A DNA stretch of 19,106 nt from Bacteroidales bacterium (GTDB lineage Bacteria > Bacteroidota > Bacteroidia > Bacteroidales > UBA932), in contig JAGABD010000072.1 of the NCBI GenBank assembly GCA_017614795.1, positions 1 through 19,106 on the forward strand. The letters are read 5' to 3'. Shown one piece after another: positions 1 through 5,067 of the stretch. The notes under the pieces are model-generated. The model was given only the letters and a program-made list of their open reading frames with translations. It was not told the origin of the DNA and searched no databases. Positions within the stretch are counted from its first letter, which is position 1, and each line of letters opens with the position of its first letter. Position numbers and translations under genes: made by a program.

Positions 1-665
1 TCTGGAGGCGCGTCGGCGGAGTCTCCGCCGCCGACGGCGGGGCGGCATCAAGCTCTTCGGTCGGTCTCGTCGCGGCGTTGCGTATTCCCGGCGTCCGCGA
101 GGTGCTCGTCGGCTTTTTCGCCTACTGCGCGCTCGAGACCACCGCGGGGTTGTGGGCCGGCAGCTATCTCGTTCTGCACCGCCACATGGCGGAAGCCGCC
201 GCCGCCGGGTATACTTCGCTCGTTTTCGTCGGGATCACCGCCGGACGATTTTTGAGCGGATTGATCTCGGACCGGTTCGGCGACCGCAACATGATCCGCG
301 GCGGGCTGGCGCTGACCGGAGCAGGGATCCTGCTGTTGCTGCTGCCCGGAATGCCGCTTCGTGCGGCGTTGATCGCGCTGGCGCTCGTCGGGTTGGGGTG
401 TGCTCCGGTCTATCCGGCGATCATTCACGGCACGCCGCGCAACTTCGGGGCAGGCTCTTCGCAGGCGGTCATCGGCATTCAGATGGCGGCGGCCTACGTC
501 GGTTCGACGGTGATGCCGCCGCTGTTCGGCTTCCTTGCCCGACACTCCGGGGTGCGTCTCTATCCGTGGTATCTCCTGGTTTTCGGCGTGACGATCCTCC
601 TGGCGCTGGAGCGCATGAACCGGATCGTCGACAGTACCGAAATCACTTCCGAGCCTGCGCCTTGA
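1..665 (+). CDS. MFS transporter, C-terminal part (5' end outside window)
   Basis: The frame is open from base 3 with no upstream stop, so the N-terminal half lies off the left edge; a TTG at 78 should not be taken as the start. About six hydrophobic segments are visible, in order around the motifs ALETTAGLWAGSYL, YTSLVFVGITAGRFLSGLISDRFGD, LALTGAGILLLLLPG, AALIALALVGLGCAPVYPAI, QAVIGIQMAAAYVGSTVMPPLFG and YPWYLLVFGVTILLAL. The GRFLSGLISDRFGDR stretch is a typical MFS cytoplasmic-loop signature between transmembrane helices. The substrate cannot be told; the resemblance is to sugar- or drug-type inner-membrane MFS carriers. Its end overlaps the end of the convergent DUF2059 gene by 23 bp. Isoleucine codons are ATC/ATT only and arginine is almost all CGN, unlike the Bacteroidales genes further right, which use ATA and AGG freely. 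The segment may be foreign or mis-joined. Confidence 0.85.
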   Translation, partial: WRRVGGVSAADGGAASSSSVGLVAALRIPGVREVLVGFFAYCALETTAGLWAGSYLVLHRHMAEAAAAGYTSLVFVGITAGRFLSGLISDRFGDRNMIRGGLALTGAGILLLLLPGMPLRAALIALALVGLGCAPVYPAIIHGTPRNFGAGSSQAVIGIQMAAAYVGSTVMPPLFGFLARHSGVRLYPWYLLVFGVTILLALERMNRIVDSTEITSEPAP

Positions 666-1074
666 CCGTCGCCTTGGCGCGGCGTTCGAGCAATTCGGCG
701 AAGGCCGGTATCAGCTTTTCCTCGACGGCGACGGATTTTCTGCCGAGTTCCGACGAATAGAAGCGCGCAAGCTCCCGAAGTTCGGCTTCGCTGTATTCGG
801 CGGTGTAGAGCTTCACGAGGTCGTCCTTGAGTGCCTCGAAGCCGAAGGTGTCGCGGTAGAATTTGGCGAGCGCTTCGCGGTGTTCGGCGTATTCCGGTGC
901 GGCGGCGAGCTGTTTTTCGAGCATCAGCTTGCAGTGGCGCTCCAGAAGTTCCGGCGTTCCCTTGGCGCGGAGGTACTCCAACGCCGCTTCGTCGTGCGAA
1001 GAAGCGATTTCGGCGGCGCCGAGCAGAGATGCCGCGACGAGCGCCATGACGAGCGAAAACGGTTTGAACGACAT
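643..1074 (-). CDS. Secreted DUF2059-domain protein
   Basis: 143 residues. The N-terminus has a Lys near the start followed by a hydrophobic stretch ending in small residues (LVAASLLGAAEIASS), a Sec signal peptide with likely cleavage near residues 20-26, so the product should be periplasmic or secreted. The mature part is helical. Residues about 70-130 (FYRDTFGFEALKDDLVKLY, then AELRELARFYSSELGRK) match the DUF2059 pattern: an acidic/aromatic helical repeat in which a TF..EEL..LY..F...EL..L..FY.S..G motif is usual. The biochemical role of DUF2059 is unknown. It lies 16 bp downstream of the RNase R-type fragment on the same strand, so the two were probably one operon, and it converges with the MFS gene. 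It belongs to the left-hand segment that looks different from the rest of the window. Confidence 0.75.
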   Translation of the reverse strand: MSFKPFSLVMALVAASLLGAAEIASSHDEAALEYLRAKGTPELLERHCKLMLEKQLAAAPEYAEHREALAKFYRDTFGFEALKDDLVKLYTAEYSEAELRELARFYSSELGRKSVAVEEKLIPAFAELLERRAKATVKAQARK

Positions 1075-1090
1075 TTTCGGTATTCCTTGC

Positions 1091-1468
1091 TTATCTTCCC
1101 GACGGCACGAAGATCGCGCTGCCGCGGGCGAAGTCGATCCGCGCGAGACGCAGATAGATGTAGTCGCCGGGCTTGTAACTGAGTTTGCCGCGTTCGGCGT
1201 ATATGCCCTGACGGTTGCGGAACATCCCCTGCCGCAGCTGTTCCATCGGCACGAAGCCGTAGAGACCGAGTTCTCCGATGTCGACCTGCAGTCCGGCGTT
1301 CACGACCTTGACGATCACGCCTTCGTACAGATTGGCGGCGCCGGCTTCCATCTGCTCCTCCAAATAACGCAGTTTGAGCCGGTCGTTCGCCGCGTAGGGC
1401 AAAGGGCCGTGGCACGTCCCACAAGGGGAGCCTGCCCCGGCATTGCCCGGCCCGAAAGGCCTTCGCAC
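1091..1468 (-). CDS. C-terminal S1-domain fragment of an RNase R/RNase II-type exoribonuclease, 5' truncated
   Basis: The real homology starts near residue 26 of the open frame (ANDRLKLRYLEEQ). This resembles the helix that leads out of the RNB catalytic domain of RNase R (VacB), and is followed by an S1 RNA-binding domain (LYEGVIVKVVNAGLQVDI, GLYGFVPMEQL, YKPGDYIYLRLARIDFARG). The whole catalytic RNB region and the cold-shock domains expected of a family of 600-800 residues are missing. The first 25 codons are not protein homology at all: they are the reverse complement of the repeat at 1390-1461. The frame ends upstream at the same TGA (1478-1480) that terminates the flavoprotein gene. So this is a gene remnant, cut either by a rearrangement at the repeat or by a faulty assembly join. 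Translation from the Met at 1468 is possible but would give only an RNA-binding stub. The DUF2059 gene follows closely downstream. Confidence 0.65.
   Translation of the reverse strand: MRRPFGPGNAGAGSPCGTCHGPLPYAANDRLKLRYLEEQMEAGAANLYEGVIVKVVNAGLQVDIGELGLYGFVPMEQLRQGMFRNRQGIYAERGKLSYKPGDYIYLRLARIDFARGSAIFVPSGR
1390..1461. repeat. Palindromic structured repeat, copy A
   Basis: This stretch matches 3995-4068 in blocks: CCGCGT, one mismatch, then GGGCAAAGGGCCGT; GTCCC[A/G]CAAGGGGAG; and CCGGCATTGCCCG, followed by a CCCG...AGGCC tail. Within it GGGCAA (1397-1402) can pair with TTGCCC (1443-1448), GCCG with CGGC inside that, then GGCA (1411-1414) with TGCC (1433-1436), with CCC-ACAA-GGG at the tip. 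Copy A lies between the end of the flavoprotein gene and the truncated RNase R-type gene, and supplies the false N-terminus of that fragment. No transposase or target duplication is visible beside it. It could be a REP/MITE-like element or a mobile palindromic insert. Confidence 0.75.
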
Positions 1469-1477
1469 GGATGCCCT

Positions 1478-2917
1478 TCATAAAGTGCTGGCGACGGAAA
1501 GGCCGGCGAGGGAGCCGGTGCAGAAGGCGGTCTGGAGGTTGTAGCCGCCGGTGTCGCAGTCGAGGTCGAGAAGTTCGCCGCAGAAATACAGACCCGGCAC
1601 GAGGCGCGATTCGAGCGTCTTGCGAAGGACTTCGTCCAGCGAAACGCCGCCCGCAGTAACCACGGCGCGCTCGTATCCGACATAGCCTTCTATCTTGAAC
1701 TGCCAGTCCTTCAGGCATTTCGCAATCGTAGGCAGGTTCACCCAAACCTTGGTATCGGTTCTGCCGCGTCGCTCCAGCGTGATTATGTCCGGATTGCAGG
1801 CGGTAAAGCCCGGAATGAGGTCCCAGGGCATCAGCTTGCCGAGAAGAATTCGGCATTTCTCCTTTTCGTGCAGTCGCTTGCTGCGGGGGTCGCGGTCTAC
1901 TTCAGCCCAAAGAGCTTTCACGTTGGCTGTAAGTTCATCAAGAGGCACTGCCGGCTTCAGATCCAGCGACAGTTCCACGCGGGAGCCGTTCATCAGGGCC
2001 TTGACGGCCTTGCGGCTCAGTTGGAAGCCGATGGGGCCTTCGATTCCGCCGTCGGTAAAGTCAAGGTCGCCGAACTCGTTGCCGGCCTCCGAGCTCTCGA
2101 TAATCAGGCGCAATCCCACATTCTTCAGTTTCACCCCGTTAAGTTTCTCGCCAAGCTCGCTCAACGGCAGCGAACGCTGGCGGATAAATCGCTGGCTATC
2201 AGCGACTTGAGCCAATCCTTCTGTGCCGTTTCCAGGGTAGAAGGAATCGCTTAAAGTACTGTCGTTCAATGAGTTGGCCGCCAGGGTAATTTTATAGCCG
2301 CGCGGGACCAGGGCAGTGAGCGAAGGAAAAAGCGGGGTGACGTGGTGGCCGAGGGACTCGGCAAAGCGGTAGCCGTCGCCGGTGGAGCCGGTATTCGGGT
2401 AGGACAGCCCTCCGGTAGCGAGAATCAGTCGCCTGCAGGTCCAAACTCCCCCGTTATCGAGCTCGATCCTGAATCCGCCGTCAGCCGCAGCCACCGAAGC
2501 GACCGAAGCCTCCGTTTCTATCTTCACGCCAAGCCCGTTGCAGGCTCGCACGAGTGCATCCACCACGTCGGAGGCGCGGTGCGACGAAGGAAAAGCGCGG
2601 TCTCCCCTCTCCACGACGGTCGGCATCCCGGCGTCTTCGAAGAACTTCAAGCAATCCTCGGGAGAGAAGTTGTAGAAAGCGGGACGCAGGAAATCGGCCT
2701 TGCTTCGGATATGGGCGGAGAATTCGTTCCAGGCCTTTATGTTGCTGAAATTGCAGCGGCCTTTGCCCGTGATCATTATTTTTCTGGCGGGACGGGGCAT
2801 CTTCTCGAGCACCGTAACCTGAGCGGGCGAACCGTCTGCTACGAGCTTAGACGCCGCGGACCAGGCCGCCATCAGGCCGGAGGCCCCTCCACCTATTATA
2901 ATAATGTCGGATTTCAT
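1478..2917 (-). CDS. BaiN/RdsA-family NAD(P)/FAD-dependent oxidoreductase (HI0933 type)
   Basis: 479 residues from the ATG at 2917. The N-terminus MKSDIIIIGGGASGLMAAW is a Rossmann beta-alpha-beta fold with GGGASG at residues 9-14 for FAD. It is followed by the family-typical KMPRPARKIMITGKGRCNFSN block (about residues 38-60), LILATGGLSYPNTGSTGDGYRFAESLGH (about 165-195), and a C-terminal VTAGGVSLDEV...GLYFCGELLDLDCDTGGYNLQTAFCTG that closes the FAD site. Length and motif order match the HI0933/TIGR00275 family, cytosolic flavoproteins of largely unknown substrate; BaiN is the bile-acid reductase namesake, but this does not show bile-acid activity here. An in-frame Met at 2941 would begin inside the SRP RNA and adds residues not expected in the family, so 2917 is preferred. 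There is no promoter between it and the SRP RNA gene immediately upstream. Confidence 0.9.
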   Translation of the reverse strand: MKSDIIIIGGGASGLMAAWSAASKLVADGSPAQVTVLEKMPRPARKIMITGKGRCNFSNIKAWNEFSAHIRSKADFLRPAFYNFSPEDCLKFFEDAGMPTVVERGDRAFPSSHRASDVVDALVRACNGLGVKIETEASVASVAAADGGFRIELDNGGVWTCRRLILATGGLSYPNTGSTGDGYRFAESLGHHVTPLFPSLTALVPRGYKITLAANSLNDSTLSDSFYPGNGTEGLAQVADSQRFIRQRSLPLSELGEKLNGVKLKNVGLRLIIESSEAGNEFGDLDFTDGGIEGPIGFQLSRKAVKALMNGSRVELSLDLKPAVPLDELTANVKALWAEVDRDPRSKRLHEKEKCRILLGKLMPWDLIPGFTACNPDIITLERRGRTDTKVWVNLPTIAKCLKDWQFKIEGYVGYERAVVTAGGVSLDEVLRKTLESRLVPGLYFCGELLDLDCDTGGYNLQTAFCTGSLAGLSVASTL

Positions 2918-2919
2918 AC

Positions 2920-2933
2920 GAAAAATGGGAAAG
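2920..2933 (-). terminator. 3' end of SRP RNA with T-run
   Basis: The 3' arm CTTTCCC of the terminal SRP RNA helix is directly followed on the minus strand by ATTTTT. This could act as an intrinsic terminator using the SRP rod as the hairpin. The flavoprotein start codon is only a few bases further on, so some read-through is needed if no other promoter serves that gene. Confidence 0.4.
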
Positions 2934-3023
2934 CTTAGCACATCGCACCGCTACAACCTCTTACCCTTGCTGCATTCCTGCCCTGGGGGAGTTGGGAGGG
3001 AGCTGGTCGTGTACGACTTTCCC
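2927..3023 (-). ncRNA. ffs: Signal recognition particle RNA (small, 4.5S-like)
   Basis: On the minus strand the Ffh-binding hallmark is present at 2985-2968: CAGG, then GCA-GGAA-TGC (a GGAA tetraloop on a short stem), then AGCA. This is the symmetric/asymmetric internal-loop arrangement of domain IV. The ends pair: GGGAAAG at 3023-3017 with CTTTCCC at 2933-2927, giving a rod of about 97 nt, the normal size for small bacterial SRP RNAs. A TAnnTTTG promoter element lies 4 bp upstream of the 5' G, and a run of five T follows the 3' arm. The RNA binds Ffh to target nascent inner-membrane proteins. The 5' and 3' ends are inferred from pairing and may be off by a few bases. Confidence 0.92.
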
Positions 3024-3027
3024 ACTG

Positions 3028-3056
3028 CAAATATACAAAGATTTTGATAAATGCAA
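3028..3056 (-). promoter_or_regulatory. Bacteroidetes-type promoter of the SRP RNA
   Basis: The minus strand reads TATATTTG (3035-3028), a perfect TAnnTTTG -7 element, with a TTG at 3056-3054, 18 bp further upstream, as a -33 element. The predicted start at about 3023 coincides with the G that opens the SRP RNA terminal helix. Confidence 0.7.
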
Positions 3057-3061
3057 GGCGA

Positions 3062-3535
3062 CTAGATGCTGTCGAAGATGAGCGGCAGGATGTCGTCGAC
3101 TTTGTCGAACTTCCAGATGATGCCGTCTCCAACCATTATGACTGACATCGGATGGCCGTGCTTCGCCTGATACTGCGCCATGACCTGACGGCAGGCTCCG
3201 CAGGGAGTCGCGGGAGATTTTGCGAGACGTCCCATCACTCCGCCGGCCAGCGCGAGGCTTTCCATCGCCTTGTCGGGATATGTGGCTCCGGCGGCGAACA
3301 TCGCGGTGCGCTCGGCGCAGAGGCCCGAGGGGAACGCGGCGTTCTCCTGGTTCGCCCCCTTGACGATCACTCCGTTGCTCAGGCGTACCGCCGCGCCCAC
3401 GTTGAAGTGGGAATACGGGGCGTAGGAACCGCTCATCGCTTCGATGGCGGCCTTTGCAAGTTCGTGGTCCTTGGGTTCGAGTTCGTCGAGGGATTTATAT
3501 TCGTGGAACGAAATTTTTATCTCTTTCTCGGTCAT
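3062..3535 (-). CDS. cdd: Cytidine deaminase
   Basis: 157 residues. This is a zinc-dependent cytidine/deoxycytidine deaminase of pyrimidine salvage, converting cytidine to uridine in the cytosol. The catalytic signature is complete: CAER at residues 73-76 (Cys73 zinc ligand, Glu75 proton shuttle) and PCGACRQV at 111-118 (Cys112 and Cys115 zinc ligands). NVGAAV (45-50) and the substrate-binding GANQENAAFPSGLCAERTA are typical of the homotetrameric CDD type, with three cysteine ligands. An N-terminal extension of about 25 residues precedes the usual core, as is common in Bacteroidetes. The ATG at 3535 lies about 20 bp downstream of a TAnnTTTG element (3563-3556). It is divergent from mnmA, and the SRP RNA lies downstream on the same strand. 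Confidence 0.95.
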   Translation of the reverse strand: MTEKEIKISFHEYKSLDELEPKDHELAKAAIEAMSGSYAPYSHFNVGAAVRLSNGVIVKGANQENAAFPSGLCAERTAMFAAGATYPDKAMESLALAGGVMGRLAKSPATPCGACRQVMAQYQAKHGHPMSVIMVGDGIIWKFDKVDDILPLIFDSI

Positions 3536-3555
3536 AATAGTGTTATTACAGCCCT

Positions 3556-3582
3556 CAAATATACGAATTTTCCTTAAATTTG
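3556..3582. promoter_or_regulatory. Overlapping divergent promoters of cdd and mnmA
   Basis: Minus strand: TATATTTG at 3563-3556, facing cdd. Plus strand: TAAATTTG at 3575-3582, facing mnmA. Both fit TAnnTTTG. Only 11 bp separate them, so the cdd -7 element lies in the spacer of the mnmA promoter and polymerase could hardly bind both at once. Neither has an obvious TTG at -33. The mnmA -7 element ends 6 bp before its ATG. Confidence 0.5.
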
Positions 3583-3588
3583 CGAACT

Positions 3589-5067
3589 ATGAAGATATGC
3601 GTAGGCCTTTCAGGAGGCGTGGACTCCAGCGTCGCCGCCCTGCTTCTCAAACAGCAGGGTTACGATGTCTTCGCGATGTTCATGCAGAACTGGCACGATG
3701 CCGACGCTACGCTTCACGGGGACTGCGAGTGGGAGGAGGACAAGTTCGTAGCCGAGATGGTCGCCCGCAAACTCGAAATCCCTTTCTATTTCATCGACCT
3801 CAGCAAGCAGTACCGCCAGCGCGTCGTGGACTATATGTTTGATGAATATGCCCGCGGACGCACCCCCAATCCCGATGTCCTTTGCAACCGCGAGATCAAG
3901 TTCGACGCCTTCCTGGCCGCCGCCAGGCGCATGGGCGCCGACATGGTTGCGACTGGGCACTACTGCAGGGTGGAGGCTCTTGGCCCTCAGCCCTCCGCGT
4001 TGGGCAAAGGGCCGTCTGGAGTCCCGCAAGGGGAGCTCCAAGCCGGCATTGCCCGTCCCGGAGAGGCCCACGCCGCGGGCCAATCGCCTCTCTACCGCAT
4101 TCTCGAGGGCGTGGATCCGGGCAAGGACCAGAGTTATTTTCTGTGCCAGTTGAGCCAGGAGCAACTGTCGCAGGCGATGTTCCCGATTGGAGGGTTGATG
4201 AAGAGCGAGGTGCGCAGGATAGCCAAGGAGGCGGACCTTCCGTCGGCGGACAAGAAAGATTCGCAGGGAATATGCTTTGTGGGCAAGGTGGACCTTCCGA
4301 CATTCCTGAAGCAGAAGCTCGAAAGCCGGGAAGGCGATGTGATAGAGGTATACGATGCGTTCTATGCAGAGAATCCCCTGTACCAGAAGCAGGTAGAAAT
4401 AGTCAAGAGCCTGCTCAAGGACGGTTACAAGGGCGAAGTCCCTATGATTTCGCATTATATTTCCGAGGACAAGTGCACTCCGGTCGACGACGCCCATCCG
4501 TTCGAAGAAAAAAAGGTTGCGGAGCTGGAAGACGAGGCGCTCGCAACGCTTGCCTCCCCCATCGATTATTCGGGCATTCAATTCGAGACCGAAACATATC
4601 GCAGCGGCCACAAGCACGTTCGCAAAACACGCTGGAAATCAAATCCTTACGGAGTAATCGCGGGCAAGCACGAGGGAGCTCAGTTCTATACCATCGGCCA
4701 GCGGAAGGGCCTGAACATCGGCGGCCACAAGGATTCCATCTTCGTCATTGCAACGGACACCGTTGCCAACCGCATCTATGTAGGCGAAGGGCATACCCAT
4801 AAGGGGCTTTCGCGGCTCTGCCTGCACATTGCGGAGGACGAAATCCACTGGATCCGGCCGGACCTGGAGATAAAGCCGGGCGAAACCCGCCGTTACCGCG
4901 TGAGGATACGCTACCGCCAGCCTCTTCAGGATGCCACCCTGCTGCGCCGCGAAGACGGCCTTTACATATTGTTCGACCAGCCCCAGAGGGGCATCAGCCC
5001 GGGCCAGTTCGCGGTATGGTATGCCACCGACGGCGAGATGCTTGGCAGCGGACCAATACAGAAATAG
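3589..5067 (+). CDS. mnmA: tRNA-specific 2-thiouridylase MnmA with lineage and repeat insertions
   Basis: 492 residues from the ATG at 3589; a TTG at 3580 lies in the promoter and is rejected. MnmA activates U34 of Glu/Gln/Lys tRNAs with ATP and inserts sulfur. Visible are the PP-loop SGGVDSS at residues 8-14, NPDVLCNREIKF with catalytic Cys99, ATGHY, DQSYFLCQLS, KKDSQGICF with the second catalytic Cys229, YTIGQRKGLNIGG, and the C-terminal beta-barrel region (RIRYRQPLQ...GISPGQFAVWY). The family is usually about 360-390 residues; two insertions explain the excess. Residues about 131-165 are encoded largely by the palindromic repeat at 3995-4068. Residues about 255-357 form a long charged insert where E. 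coli has a short loop. The frame stays open through both and all catalytic residues are present, so the enzyme is probably active. The stop abuts the next ATG. Confidence 0.95.
   Translation: MKICVGLSGGVDSSVAALLLKQQGYDVFAMFMQNWHDADATLHGDCEWEEDKFVAEMVARKLEIPFYFIDLSKQYRQRVVDYMFDEYARGRTPNPDVLCNREIKFDAFLAAARRMGADMVATGHYCRVEALGPQPSALGKGPSGVPQGELQAGIARPGEAHAAGQSPLYRILEGVDPGKDQSYFLCQLSQEQLSQAMFPIGGLMKSEVRRIAKEADLPSADKKDSQGICFVGKVDLPTFLKQKLESREGDVIEVYDAFYAENPLYQKQVEIVKSLLKDGYKGEVPMISHYISEDKCTPVDDAHPFEEKKVAELEDEALATLASPIDYSGIQFETETYRSGHKHVRKTRWKSNPYGVIAGKHEGAQFYTIGQRKGLNIGGHKDSIFVIATDTVANRIYVGEGHTHKGLSRLCLHIAEDEIHWIRPDLEIKPGETRRYRVRIRYRQPLQDATLLRREDGLYILFDQPQRGISPGQFAVWYATDGEMLGSGPIQK
3995..4068. repeat. 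Palindromic structured repeat, copy B, inside mnmA
   Basis: Second copy of the element at 1390-1461. GGGCAA (4002-4007) pairs with TTGCCC (4049-4054), GCCG with CGGC, and TGGAG (4017-4021) with CTCCA (4036-4040), with CCC-GCAA-GGG at the tip, a GNRA loop. The central arm differs in sequence from copy A (GGCA/TGCC) but is still self-complementary, which argues for selection on structure. It is translated as part of an extra segment of MnmA rich in Gly, Pro and Ala. Confidence 0.75.

Noticed and set aside
15..40. GC-rich hairpin near the left edge
   Set aside because: It falls in the open MFS frame, in a Gly/Ala/Ser-rich linker before the next transmembrane segments, and shows no match to the palindromic repeat.
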